A DNA stretch of 64,000 bases from Ovis canadensis (GCF_042477335.2 NC_091262.1:38165001-38229000); one strand, 5' to 3'; positions 1 through 14,207 are shown, counted from the first letter of the stretch. The notes: generated from the sequence alone by a model not told the origin. A program made the numbers and translations.

Positions 1-904
1 ACCATCATCTGAGTTGCTTCCATCAGCCCAGTCTCTGTGTACTGCTCTGTGACACACACACAGCCAGGAATGGGCTGAAGAACCACAGGAGTGGACAGGC
101 TCTCGTTCCTCCCCTCCCCGACCCCAGCAGGGGCCCACAGCACGGCAAAGAGAGCCCCGGGGCCAGTCCCAACAGACCAGGAAAGGCCACAGGAGATTTA
201 AGTCTGCTCCCACTAGTGAGGAAACCAGGATTAGAGCAAGACTTTCCCACTGGAGTGGAGGCGGGAAGTGAAGGAGACTGGAATAACCTATGAAGTTTTT
301 TAAGCTACATATGTTGCAGTAAGGAGTTAAACAGGTGGAGTGAAAGCCCCCACCCCTGAGAATCAGCCACTGATACTGATGGGAGAGGATATTAAATCTC
401 ACACTTGCTGAGAACTATTTATTAGAACTAAGGATTAAATCAAGTTGTTCATATTAACTTAAATTTTGTAATAAATTGTGTACTAACCTTGCATTTCATG
501 TTAAGACCTTTCTAGGGAAGAAGTAAACACTTTTAGTTCTGAATTTTAAGTGTATCAGTATAAACTGATAAAGTATTTTATCTTTAAAAGTAATATGTCT
601 CAGCTGAGTCCATGGAAAAAGACCTAGAAACAACAGCCATCCCAACAGCAAAAGCATTGCTAATGCAAATACTGTGGCCTTGAAATCCCATTTCCAACTA
701 CAGGAAGCCAAGACTTCTCAGAGAAATGGCTGACTCCAGGTATGGGGCAGGAATGTACACGATGAACCGGGCACATCTTGTCATTCCAGAGCATCAGAAA
801 GCTCCTCTAGAGACTCCACAGCCAACTTGAAGAGACTTCTACAGGTTAAAGGAACAGTAGAGTATCTGAGTTTCCATAAAGCTAATTGCAATTATTGAAA
901 ACCG
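1..904. other. No gene recognised
   Basis: I see no coding exon, RNA gene or clear repeat here. The open frames are short and lack family motifs. The last bases run into the BovB fragment that follows. Confidence 0.5.
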
Positions 905-1722
905 ACAGCTGGAATCAAGATTGCCGGGAGAAACATGAATAACCTCAGATATGCAGATGGCGCCACCCTTATGGCAGAAAGCGAAGAAGAACTAAAGAAC
1001 CTCTTGATGAAAGTGAAAGAGGAGAGTGAAAAAGTTGGCTTAAAACTCAACATTCAGAAAACTAAGATTGTGGCATCTGGTCCCATCACTTCATGGCAAA
1101 CAGACGTGGAAACGATGGAAATACTGAGAGACTTTATTTGGGGGGGCTCCAAAATCACTACAGATGGTGATTGATGCTGTGAAATTAAAAGATGCTTGCT
1201 CCTTGGAAGAAAAACTATGACCAACCTAGACAGCATATTAAAAAGCAGAGACATTACTTTACCAACAAAGGTCCATCTAGTCAAAGCTATGGTTTTTCCA
1301 GTAGTCATGTATGGATGTGAGAGTTGGACTATAAAGAAGGCTGAGTGCTAAAGAATTGATGCTTTTGAACTGTGGTGTTGGAGAAGACTCTTGAGAGTCC
1401 CTTGAACTGCAGGAGATCAAACCATTCAATCTTAAAGGAAATTAGTCTTGAATATTCATTGGAAGGACGGATGGTGAACCTGAGACTCCAATACTTTGGC
1501 CACTTGATGTGAAGAACCAACTCATTTGAAAAGATCCTGATGCTGGGAAAGATTGAAGGCAGGAGGAGAAGGGGACGACAGAGGATGAGATGGCTGGATG
1601 GCATCACTGACGTGGACATAAGTTTGAGTAGGCTCCAGGAGTTGGTGATGGACAGGGATGCCTGGCATGCTGCAGTCCATGGGGTCGCAAAGAGTCGAAC
1701 ACGACTGCGTAACTGAACTGAA
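905..1722 (+). mobile_element. BovB LINE 3' fragment
   Basis: This is the 3' quarter of a BovB (RTE-type) non-LTR retrotransposon. It opens in the reverse-transcriptase active-site region: a short frame at 935-1174 reads NLRYADGATLMAESEEE, where intact elements have YADD, so the second catalytic Asp is Gly. It ends with the usual BovB tail (GTCCATGGGGTCGCAAAGAG, then ACTGAACTGAACT). Frame breaks occur throughout, so it is a dead 5'-truncated copy. Confidence 0.92.
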
Positions 1723-1850
1723 CTAAAAACCAATAGAGTATGTTCAAGTCAAAAATTCATAATCGCATGTAATATTAATAACAAAAACTCAACTGGTCAC
1801 TCTCAAAGGATGATAGGAAACAAATGTGTATCTTGAAAACTGGTAAACTG

Positions 1851-2012
1851 GGACTTCCCTGGTGGTCCAGTGGCTAAAACTCTACACTTCCAATGCAGGG
1901 GACCCAGGTTCAACCCCTGGGAAGGGAGCTAGATCCCACATGCTGCAACTAAAGATCCTTCATGCCACCACTAAGACTCCACTGCAGCCAAATAAGTACC
2001 TAAATATACGAG
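1851..2012 (+). mobile_element. CHR-2/tRNA-Glu-type SINE
   Basis: It begins with the diagnostic GGGACTTCCCTGGTGGTCCA head and carries the GGTTCAACCCC B-box-like block of cetartiodactyl tRNA-derived SINEs, followed by the A-rich end. Confidence 0.85.
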
Positions 2013-3213
2013 AAAGGAGAAACAACTGGTAAATTAAAATACCACATATTCACCTGCCTTTCCTACACCAACTGTTCTACTGGGAAAACAAACCATAGGT
2101 GAGGGAAAGTTTCTCTTCTTTTGAAAGGATACCCACAGATTAAAAAAAAAAAAAGACTGAACTGGAATATTACCATTTCACAACACTTAATAAATGAATG
2201 GATCCAGGCAATAAAACTCAATGGCTGCTAACATCACAAAAAGAGAGAAAAGCAGATGATCTATGCTTCTTGATGAATAGCAGAAACAACCTACAAAATG
2301 TAGTCTCACCAAAAGAAGACTGGATCTAATCTTGCCTCTAGACCTGAAGGCCAGTTGATAGGAAGGAAATCTGGTATACTACAGAAAGGCCATCAGTAGA
2401 AAAATCTAGGTTCCCTAGATCAGAGGGTTTTTCCAACATATCGCGAGGGAAAGTGTTGTTTTTGTTTTTAACAGACAAGGTACTTACAGATTACAAAAAC
2501 CTTAAAAGATATACAAAAAATAAAAGCATGCTATAGTGTTTCAGGATGAACACTTGGATGATAAAACTGTGAAGAAGAGTAAGGAAGAAAGACCATAAAA
2601 TCTTAGAGCAATAGGCAGAATGGTTACTTTTGGGGTGGGGAGGGCCTATGGTTGAGAGGGACAGACTGGGGGCTCTGGTGTGGCGAGCGAGGGCCACTTC
2701 GTTTGTAATAATTTATTAGGGTGAACACATATTACATGTTTTGTGCAGTATTTCACATTTTTAAAATTAAGCTTAAATTAATAACTTCATAGTAAGCTTA
2801 TATCACAAAACATGTCACCTATTATACAACACTTGGCATTTTCCACTGTTCCTTGATAAGGTAGATGGAAACATATTTTTTAAATGTGTTTTTTAGTGAT
2901 TATGAAACATTTCACAGGAAAGGCCATTCAATGCTATTTTCTATAAGCCTTTCCATGCAGCAGTGAGAAGTAACATTTTTAACGGTTACCATGCAAAATC
3001 CATCCACTTGTGCTTAACCAGTGTGCCTGTTTGACTTGTTTCTGATTGCTTGCTATGATGAAACAAACTTAAAGAAACACCTGAATACATTTTTTGTCTT
3101 CATTTGGGCCATTTCTTTGTAGCAAGTCTTTCAAAAGTTATTTAGTCTAAGAGTTTGGACTGTTTTCTGTGTTCTGGAAATGCTGCACCACTTTTTCAAA
3201 TTGTTGCAGCTGT
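2013..3213. other. No gene recognised
   Basis: AT-rich non-coding DNA with an A-run near 2140-2153. Parts of 2700-3180 look like old decayed interspersed repeat, but I cannot assign a family. Confidence 0.4.
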
Positions 3214-3346
3214 GATCTTATTTATTATTTATTTATTTACTGGTCGCACCGCTCCGTGATCTTCGTTTCCTGACCAGGGATCGAACCCATGGCCCCTGCA
3301 GTGGAAGCACAGCCTTAACCACCAGACCACCGGGGAATTCTGCAGT
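3214..3346 (-). mobile_element. CHR-2 SINE (antisense)
   Basis: The reverse complement of the CHR-2 consensus is visible as an AT-rich tail at the left, then CCAGGGATCGAACCCATGG and the terminal ACCACCGGGGAATTC, equivalent to the sense head. Confidence 0.85.
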
Positions 3347-4796
<1,450 letters not shown>

Positions 4797-5177
4797 TTAG
4801 CATCCTTCTGGTCTGGAGGAAGCATGGAGTCCTTCCGGTCACCTGCATCCGGCCCGACTCTATCCTTCGGGGAGCAGTGCCAAGTGGGATGTGGATGAAC
4901 AGAGCGAACACCAGCTGGTCTCTCTGGGCTGCTCGAAGCTACAGCTCTGGGCCTCTGGGATCTCTCCAGAGTGGGACCAACACAGAAACTGCTTTCTCAT
5001 CAGCCGCCAGCCTCTCCAGGCTGCACTGGGAATTGGCTGGAACTTTACAGCTGCTTCTGTGGCTCAGAGAGTTCCCATCTCACACTCTGCACATCTCAAC
5101 CCTCTCATGCTTCAGGGAGCAGAGGCAACTCAAATCTCAAACTCTCCTCTTCACCTCCCAGAAGGACTCCCTTTCCA

Positions 5178-5328
5178 GTGTGTGCTAAGTCGCTTAAGTC
5201 ATGTCCGATTCTGCGCGACCCTATGGACTGTAGCCCGCCAGGCTTCTCTGTCCATGGGATTCTCCAGGTAAGAATACTGGAAAGGGGTGCCCTTCCCTCC
5301 TCCAAAGGATCTTCCTTACCCAGAAATC
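5178..5328 (-). mobile_element. Bov-tA SINE (antisense), in pseudogene intron
   Basis: Antisense Bov-tA hallmarks are present: CTAAGTCGCTTAAGTCATGTC, TGTCCATGGGATTCTCCAGG and a TCCTTACCCAG end. It lies in the intron between the 119- and 151-bp RHOBTB2-like blocks. Confidence 0.85.
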
Positions 5329-5903
5329 TTAGGAAATCCCTTCTCTGGGTTAGAGGATGCTATGCTCTACCATTCTTTGTTCAGCCTTTCATTCAAGTGT
5401 TTGCTGAGCACTGACTAAGGGACCAGAGCTGAGAAGGGTACTCAGCAGAAATAAAAGACCTCATCCCCATACTCAAGGGAAACCTCAGATCAGCTGGAGA
5501 AACTTGGTGTGGACCCTTGGAACTTTAAGCAGATTCACAAAGGAGGACACTGTGAACTACAAGGCTGAGGGATGGACAGTCAGTGTCACAGTTCAGAGAA
5601 GGGTAGAAAGGAGGTCAGACTTGAACTCCAGTCTTGATTTGGCTAGAACTTGCGCTGACTCCTGATGTTTACTCTTAGTAATTTTTCTATCTCTTGATTA
5701 TAAACCCCATTTGATCATGCTCAATTAAGAATTAAAACCAGTTCTATACTGAGGTCTCTTTCCCCCTATTGCAATAGTTTCTGAATAAAAATCTGTTCTT
5801 ACTGCTTTAAGAAAAAAGTTTTTTCTAAACTACAGAGCTAGGATGTGACCAAAATTCCCCATCTTGGTATATTGCAAAGTCCTTGGCTATAGGAGCCATC
5901 TCA

Positions 5904-6179
<276 letters not shown>

Positions 6180-6442
6180 TCACGTGAGGATGGGGTGAAA
6201 GAATATGGGACAACCAACCCACGGGTCGAACTGCTCCCAGATAACTGCTTCCTCCTGAAGCCACAGTCTGTGAGCACCACATGACCACAATCTCAGGCTG
6301 GGGGCTCTAGGTTTCAGGAGCAGAGCCACGGTATCTCCAGGACATCGGTGGCTGAGATGACTCAGAATGCTACTCAGACCAACCCAGACTTGGCAGAAGG
6401 CTCCTGGAGGGAACTCCCCTGCCTTTGGGACACCAGCTCCTA

Positions 6443-7180
<738 letters not shown>

Positions 7181-7185
7181 CAGGG

Positions 7186-7312
7186 CTTCCTGGGCAGCTC
7201 AGCTGGTAAAGACTCCCCTGCAATGCAGGAGAGTCCGCTTCAATTCCTGGGTTGGGAGGTTCCCCTGGAGAAGGGATAGGCTACCCACTTCAGTATTCTT
7301 GGGCTTCACAAA
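7186..7312 (+). mobile_element. Bov-tA SINE, truncated
   Basis: Starts at GGGCTTCCTGGGCAGCTCAG and includes CTGCAATGCAGGAGA and GGTTCCCCTGGAGAAGG. It abuts the broken right end of the RHOBTB2-like exon and may mark the truncation point. Confidence 0.85.
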
Positions 7313-7436
7313 ACAAAACCTATAGTTAATACACAAAAGATCAACGTCTTTTAAAACCTGAGGATAGTTCCTTAATGTTTGATCCTGATACCTGATTTTT
7401 GTTTGTTTGCACTATGTATAATGCTCATTTGTAACA

Positions 7437-7479
7437 GTGTGTGTGTGTGTGTTGTGTGTGTGAGTGTGTGTGTGTGTGA
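7437..7479. repeat. (TG)n microsatellite
   Basis: Interrupted TG dinucleotide run at the left boundary of the inverted TNFRSF10-derived block. Confidence 0.95.
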
Positions 7480-7481
7480 AC

Positions 7482-8250
7482 TGCTCGAGGAGGGAGCAGG
7501 AGTGATGGACAGTCTCCGGCTCATGGATCCGGGGCCTCCTCATGGGCCAGGGCACCTGATTCTTGGTCCACACTCCTGACATTGCTCCAGGGGGTACAGG
7601 CCATGGCCATGACCTTCCTATCAGGGCACCTGGGTACAGACAGGGGGATGACGTAGGGGACCCATCAGGGACAGCTGGCTGGATAAGGAGAAAGAAGGGG
7701 CAACCTCTTGTCCCAGGTCTCCTGACAAGACAGTGGAGGGGGGACAGGCTCCTGCTGTCTGCAGGTCAGGATGCCCTCACTCCCCTCACTGGGCAGGAGA
7801 AGGATCCAGGCTTGTGCACTGCAGCTCCCAGGCTCCTGCTGAGTGTTCAGAGCTGTGCTTGCAGGGCCTCTGCAAGGCACCCCCTGGCCGCCCTGGGCTG
7901 CATGGGGAGTCCTGTGAGGGGGATCTCATCCACGTCAAGGGTCACAAGGGTGTGGGCCCAAGCTGAGCTTCATCCTTCAGTCAAGCTTTAAATAGGAGGC
8001 CCTCTTGTCCTCCACCTGTTGACTCTTCCTGCCAACCTCAGCCAACACTGGAGTGTCAGAGGACAGCGAATTAATATTGACCTTCAAGTCCCCACATAGG
8101 AAAGATTCAGGTGCTACTGGGGAACAAGGGCTAGGTGTGAGGCCAATCAAGCTGGCTCAGGATTTTATAGGAACCTTGAAGGAGCACACACATGGCCTCA
8201 TTATGGCTTCTGTCTGCCGTCAGCAGCTTTGGTCTTTCTAGGCCCCTTCT
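7482..8250 (-). repeat. Inverted duplicate of TNFRSF10 intron 4/exon 5 segment
   Basis: The reverse complement of this block follows about 24480-25255 of the TNFRSF10 gene almost continuously. Shared marks in order include TCTTTCTAGGCCCC, the CACACATGGCCTCAT-type stretch, the intron before exon 5, exon 5 itself, and the CCCTGGCCCATG...GAGGCCCC segment. It is not an interspersed family I recognise, so a segmental (gene-derived) duplication in opposite orientation is the best reading. Confidence 0.88.
7556..7629 (-). pseudogene. TNFRSF10 exon 5 duplicate (cysteine-rich exon)
   Basis: This block is 74 bp, the same length as exon 5 at 25113-25186, with the acceptor ACCCAG and a GT donor kept. 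It reads CPDRKVMAMACTPWSNVRSV on the minus strand with no stop. The Cys codon of the IKCV motif has become Ser (TGT to AGT), removing a disulfide partner. No other receptor exons are found on this strand nearby, so it is an isolated exon relic. Confidence 0.85.
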
Positions 8251-8354
8251 TGCTTACAAAAATAATTAAAGATTATATTTAGGACTCAATAGGTATAAAG
8301 ATGAATATACCTGAGACTGAACTCTATCCAAATAGTTTTGTATGATTTCAAGAC

Positions 8355-8712
8355 TTTTTTAAAAATTGGGGTATAATTGCTTTTCAATATTGTATTGTTT
8401 TCTGGTGTACAATGAAATGAATCAGCTATATGTATACACATGCCCCTTCCTCTTGGGCCTCCCCAATCCTCTAGGTCATGGCGGAGAATGAAGCTGAATT
8501 CCCTATGCTATACAGCAGGTTCCCACTATTTATTTTACACCTGGCGGTGTATATATGTCAATTCCAATCTCCCAATTCATCCCATCCCTCCCTCCCCCGC
8601 CTCCGCCCCCGGCCCATGTCCAGACGTGTGTCCTCTGTATCTGTGTCTCCCCTCCTGAGCTGCAATAGGTTCATCTGTACCATTTTGCTAGATTCCACAT
8701 ATATATTTTAAA
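8355..8712 (-). mobile_element. L1 3' UTR fragment (antisense)
   Basis: Matches the antisense 3' end common to ruminant L1 copies: GGGTATAATTGCTTTTCAAT, AATCAGCTATATGTATACA, GCTATACAGCAGGTTCCCAC and CCCAATTCATCCCATCC. It has no coding content. Confidence 0.8.
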
Positions 8713-8969
8713 ATTTTTCGTGGGCCACTGATGGGATCATGGGCCCTAACCTGCAGCCTCCTGTGCCCAGTGGAAAAGCTAGCTTGGCCTAAGGGGAAAC
8801 GTGTTGAAGAGGTGTGGGGACGGACACTGCAAGGGGCAGTGTGGGGCCACACAGTCAGGTGAGGAGGGGCCTCTGCAGCCTCAGAAGACCGCACCAGCAT
8901 GCGAAAGCCTGGAGGCGATGGGGCTCCATAGGAAGAGGGGAGAAAATGGGGTCCAGGGAAGCTCAGGAG

Positions 8970-9212
8970 TTTCCCTGGTGGCTCAGATGGTAAAGAGTCC
9001 GTCTGCCACGCAGGAGACCCAGGTTTCATCCCTGCGTCTAGAAAATCCCCTGAGAAGGGAATGATCCCCTGATCCCCTGGAGAAGGCAGTGGCTACCCAA
9101 GCCAGTATTCATGCCTGGAGAATCCCATGGATAGAGGATCCTGGCAGGCTACAGTCCATGGGGTCGCAAACAGTTGGACATGACTTAGTGACTAAACAAC
9201 AACAATCAATAT
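8970..9212 (+). mobile_element. Bov-tA SINE
   Basis: Full-length copy from TTTCCCTGGTGGCTCAGATG to GGTCGCAAACAGTTGGACAT, ending in an ACAACAACAA tail. A short internal duplication around GATCCCCTG is present. Confidence 0.9.
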
Positions 9213-10029
9213 AAAACACTGATGGACTTTTTTTTCTTAAATACTGTCTTTGAAATTCAGAATGTACTTTTCACTTGCAACACATCTTGATTCAGAGAAG
9301 CTGTTTGAAGTGCTCCATTCCCATAAGGACCTGGTGATTACTCTACTGAACAGCACCATCTGGGCCTCTAGAACTTAGGGAAGTCCTAATTCCTGTTCCC
9401 AATGAGCTCGTAGTCATTAAGAGACACAACGAGGCACAGAAAAAATACAGTGATGAGGGAAGAGCCTTCAAACAAAGCTCATGCCATTGCGCCCTGGCAG
9501 GAAAACAAGAGGCAAAATGGGTCCGACCTGTAGAGAGTCAAACAGTGACTCAAAGGAAGGGGGTTCTGTGATCTGGAACTCAGCTGAAGACTTGGAAGAG
9601 CTGTCACAACCCAGGACCCCATGTCCCTAGGCTTGGCCTTCACTTCCTGGGCTTTCCTCCTTCAGATGACCTCAGTCTTCCTTGCAGGATCTGTCTCTCT
9701 CATCTAATTCATATTTATTAATAATGAAAGATGCTCTTAAAAAAACCCAACCTGTAAAACCTTTCCTTAATAATGTGTTATGATGATGACACTTCCCATC
9801 AATGATAGAAAATTAACTCTTCAATAATGATACAGCAACTAGGATGCCTTCCGAAAAATAATGATGTTTCCTCCTTATGCTCTTCTTATTGGATGATTAA
9901 AAATAGGTGGCTCAATGAATTAATCGTAATATATGAAACCAGAAAAGTACTGCAAAAATATGAGAAAAAATTTCTTACCACTTTGGAGAGAGAATGAACT
10001 TCTTCAGTATGACAACAAATTATAAAACT
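9213..10029. other. No gene recognised
   Basis: No exon or structured RNA is apparent. The AT-rich right part (9700-10029) may already be decayed L1. Confidence 0.4.
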
Positions 10030-10785
10030 TGCCTAAAGGCTATATAAAAATTAAGAAGAAAGCCAAAGGGAAGAAATCGTGACAAAGATAAAAACAAACT
10101 AGAAAAAAGTACTCAGAACACAAATCACACTTAGAAATGTAATTTCCTTAATCTGTAAGGATTCATAATGAACCAAAAGAAGAGCAACAAGAAAATCAGA
10201 TCAACAAGACTTAAAACAACATTATAAAGCAATTAGACCTAGCAGACATCTCTAGAATACTCCAGTCAACAACAAAAGACATTCTTCTCAAGTGTACATG
10301 GAACATTCTCCAGAATAAACCATATCCTAGCTCATAAAACAAATATCCACATATCTCAAAGGAGAGCCATAACAGAACCCGTGCCCTCCCGCCACAATGG
10401 AATGGAATCAGAAATCACAGACAGGAAGGGGCTGGGGAACTTCACAGCCGTGATACAATCTAAAGAACACACTCTCCAATAACCAATTAGTCCAAGAAGA
10501 CATCAAAAAAGAAACTGTAAAATCTTTTGAGATGAATGAAACTGAAGATACCACATACCAAAACTTACGGGATATAGCTAAAGCAGCTGAAAACTTAGAA
10601 AGAAATCTATGCCTATAAATGACTGCATTAAGGAAGAAGAAAGATCTCAAATCAATAACCTACTACTATACAATGAGACACTAGAAAATGAAGACCATCC
10701 TAAAGGTAAAGTAAACAGAGGAAGGAAATAATACCGATTAGAACAGAAAGTAATGAAACTAGAGCTAGAAAAACAAGAGAGTCCG
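10030..10785 (+). mobile_element. L1 ORF2 fragment (endonuclease-RT linker)
   Basis: A-rich sense-strand sequence resembles the L1 ORF2 linker (AGCAATTAGACCTAGCAGAC, CATGGAACATTCTCCAGAAT, GGAAATAATACCGATTAG). It has many stops and is old. Confidence 0.75.
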
Positions 10786-10829
10786 TGCTGATGAGCACGT
10801 GATGGGCCTTGTGGGGCCCTGGCCCTTCT

Positions 10830-11215
10830 GCTTGACCAGAGCTGCAGTCGAAACAGGAAACGGCCGTTCTGGTCCGATCTTCTGCCCCAGGAGGACGTGG
10901 TGAAGGAGGGAGATCAGGTTCATGGAGGGGAAGGGAGCCAGCTGTGGTAGACTGGTTGCTCTAAGAGATGTTATGCTACTTATCACCTGTCTTGTTTTCA
11001 GTAGCTGCCAATATATTCCTGAAACCTAAAGCAGGCAGCACAGCGTGGGTGCTCCTGTGGGGGTTGAATGATTGAACAAAGGCTGCATGTATTCCACTGT
11101 GCGGTCGTTAAAGTATTTAGTAATAATCCTCCTACAACTAAAAATTTCTCATTTTTTTCAAAATTATTACATTGAGTGTATTTGAAAATAAAACCATATA
11201 TGTTTTCTGATGACA
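10830..11215 (+). repeat. Diverged direct copy of TNFRSF10 intronic DNA
   Basis: The block resembles about 26430-26810 in the same orientation. Shared elements in order are GGAGG(A/T)...GGTGAAGGAGGGAGA, CATGGAGGGGA, ATGCT(A/G)(C/T)TTATCA(C/T)CTGTCTTGT and a following AT-rich part. The second half could be a shared old L1-like repeat, so only the first half argues for locus duplication. Confidence 0.45.
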
Positions 11216-11435
11216 TTAGTGGGTGACTTTCTAGAAGAGTAGAATCTGGGTCAACCCACCAAGCATATTTTGTACTTGTAAATATACAAGTGTATTTTTA
11301 CTGTAACCCAGCTACACACACACACACTTGGGCACAGGTGCATCCAGCTTTGGTTCCTAGAATTCAGTAGTTTTGATCTGATGTTGTGGGTCTTTCTTTA
11401 TTTTTCCTAACTGTTAAAAAACACTTTCCTGTGAC

Positions 11436-11776
11436 CCATTCATTTATTTTATTTCTGGCTGTGGTGGGTCTTCCCTGCTGTGCGCGGGCTTGATCCAGGT
11501 ACAGTGAGCAGGGTCCACTCTTCGGTGCAGGGCACAGTTTCCACATTGCAGGGGCTTCTCTTGTTACGGAGCGTGGGCGCTGGGCTCGCGGCCTCAGTAG
11601 GTCCAGCACTTGGGCTCATTAGTTGCCGTTCGCAGGCTCTAGAGCTCTGGCTCAGTAGTTGTGGTGCATGGGCTTAGTCGTTCCACAGCATGTGAGATCT
11701 TCCTGCACCAGGGATCAAACCTGTGTCCCCTGCATTGGCAGGCAGATTCTTATCCATTGTGCTCCCAGGGAAGTCC
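11436..11776 (-). mobile_element. CHRL tRNA-derived SINE, long form (antisense)
   Basis: Carries the long body (GGCTTCTCTTGTTACGGAGC, CTCAGTAGTTGTGGTGCATG), then CCAGGGATCAAACCTGTGTC and CCAGGGAAGTCC at the right end. Confidence 0.85.
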
Positions 11777-12539
11777 TAAATTAAATTTTAAGAAAAGAAT
11801 GAGGTTGGATCCTAGTTTCATGTAGAAATTCTTATCACTGTGGATGCAGCCTCCTGTTTAGAGATGGTTTCAAAAAATCAAAATTGGTACTTAATCTTAT
11901 CTTTTCACCTTCCCTGGAGACTGTCACATGCTTTCATTTCCTTGTTTAGACTACTGATAATGGTGCAAAGCGTCTCCGCATTTGTGGAATAACTATTACT
12001 TCTGTTTTCCTCATTTGAGTCACATATACCCTGGGATGGAGTGCCTGTCCTGGTGGGGTGGGTGGGAGAGGACTACTGGGGCAGAAGAGACTGTGTGGGG
12101 TGCTGGGAGTGTTCTGTGTCTTGACTGGGTGATGGCTACTCAGCTGCATACAGTTATCAAAGCTGGAGCAGATACTTAAGAAGTGAGGATTACTGCAGGG
12201 AATGGTCTATAAAAATAGAAACTATCAAAAAGAATCAAAACACAATTGTAGGGCTGAAAAGTCAAACAGCTGAAGTGAAAAATCCACACTACACGTGTTT
12301 AACTATGCAGCTGACCGGTAGAGGAAAGGACCGTGAGCCTGAAGACAGGACAGAAGAACACAGGACAGACAGCCTCTGCGTGTGCCTTTCCTGAAGAAAG
12401 CACCGAGTCCCTGGTTTATCTCTTCTCCTAGAAAGGGAAACAGTTGGAGATCCCTTTGAAGAGTTTGTTGATATTATCGAACAATACAAGAAATAGCTAC
12501 ATTATCCACTAGCTAGAAAAGACTCATATATTCATGAGT

Positions 12540-13255
12540 CCATGACGAAAATACATAACTTCATATAAAAAGAAGCATGTGTGTACTTTCCTCCCCGTCC
12601 TTGCAGTCTCCTCTGGAGAAGCTGTGAGTGGCACAGGGCAGGGGTGTCTGTTCTTGCTGGGTGATTCACTCCTTCCTTCCCCTCTTTATGCCTGCATGCG
12701 TGTGTCTCCTGCTCTGACTCGAGATTTCCAGGCACCAGGTTTCTGGAAGACTGGAGCGCAGCCCCTCCTCCGTCCACCTCCTCCCCGCCCTTCCCCTGGG
12801 GAGGGGCCCAGCCTGGCCTGACTCCCCACAGCCTCCCCCGGTGGTGCCTCTGGGTTGCACCTGGGCCTGCTCGGCTCCCTGGAGGTGCAGACTGGCTGCG
12901 GCAGAGCTGTCGGGAAGGGATCTTGCTTGCTGGGGGCCTCCTGTGGCCCCTCACTGGTGAGCCTCCTGCCACTCTGGGGCCACCTTCTCTTTCTGTCCCC
13001 ACTGGCCTTTCTGTATCCTTCTCAGAGGGCCTGGTGACTCAGCCCTGCAACCTCACAGAGACCCCCCCTTTTTTTTTCCCCTCTCCTGGACCTTCCGTCC
13101 TAGCTCTTCTCCCTTTTCCTGGACCTTCCGCCCTAGCTCTTCTCCCTCTGCGTTCCTGGGAGGCCCCACGCTCAGGCTTCTGTCCCCTTCCCAAGCCAGG
13201 GTGCCGTGTACAGAGCTATGTCCACTCTGAGGGCTGCCCTTCCGCCCCTGCGCAT
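12540..13255 (+). repeat. 0.7 kb unit, copy 1 (partner at 38130-38830)
   Basis: It begins with an AT-rich run containing ATATAAAAAGAAGC and continues through CTCCTTCCTTC, TGTGTCTCCTGCTCTGACTC, TGTGGCCCCTCACTGGTGAG and CAGCCCTGCAACCTCA. All of these recur in order and orientation at 38.1-38.8 kb. The TATA-like start followed by GC-rich sequence would fit an LTR or a duplicated promoter-like segment. I cannot assign a family. Confidence 0.75.
13078..13152. repeat. Two-copy tandem repeat (about 38 bp)
   Basis: TCCTGGACCTTCCGTCCTAG and TCCTGGACCTTCCGCCCTAG recur at about 38-bp spacing, each followed by CTCTTCTCCCT. Confidence 0.85.
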
Positions 13256-13768
13256 TGGCCCCTCTGCCTCACCCTGGAGCCACGGGAGCACAGCCTGCTG
13301 CTTTAACCCCCCGCAGGCCTCCAGGGCCCTCTCTCCTCTCCTCCACAGTCTGCTCCTGCTGTTATCCCCGCCTTTCCTCCAAACCAGCACCAGATGTCCT
13401 GTGACATCTCTCAATAGGAAACTCCCATTCTCCAGCTCTGTACCTTTGCTCCTGACATTTCACTTTTCCCCCAATCTCCCCACCCCAACATGGACACTAC
13501 ACCTCCTGTGGGGCTATCTCTGACAGTTAGGAAGATAACTGTGAGAAGATAGGTGCATTCCCAAGATGGCACATATCCAGTGTTATGCTGGAGCCCTTCA
13601 ACCACCCTCTCTCCCAAAAACCTCAATCACCAGCGTCCTGAGAGCCAAGAACTTGTGAATATATCTGAAAATAGATTATATTAGATTCTTGATCATGTTC
13701 TTATTAGAATATGAGGCTTCCTAGAAGAAATAGAATATCTGGGTTAACCTAGAGGGGTATTTCTTTCT

Positions 13769-13770
<2 letters not shown>
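13256..13770. other. No gene recognised
   Basis: GC-rich unassigned DNA. Frames here do not resemble any family I know. Confidence 0.4.

Positions 13771-13808
<38 letters not shown>
13771..13808. repeat. (CA)n microsatellite
   Basis: Almost pure CA dinucleotide run. Confidence 0.95.
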
Positions 13809-13811
<3 letters not shown>

Positions 13812-14207
13812 TATAAAAATGCCCATGCACTGTTTTGGTTCTTAGCAACAGTTCCTTCATTTTGGTCTGGAGATTGGGGGAGTTATGATGTCAGGGTTGC
13901 TCACAACGTACTTGTTCTGCTCCATGATGGAGAAAAGTCAGGCCCAGGACTGGAGTTGAGAAGTCAGAGGGTTTTCTGTTGGGGCCAGGACAGGGGCAGG
14001 TCTGTACAGAGCTCTTCAGAATTCTGCAGGTGAATGAGGGCAGACCCTGGCAGAGTATCACACCTTCAGAGGGAGCATGAGATCCTCAGAGGGGGAATGT
14101 CATCACTGTAGGGAGGGAAGATCCCGTGGAAAGGAAGTGGTCCAAACAAAGCTCACCCACATCCTGTATGCCCTGGTCTGTAGCCGAAAGCAGAGACCTG
14201 CATTTCC

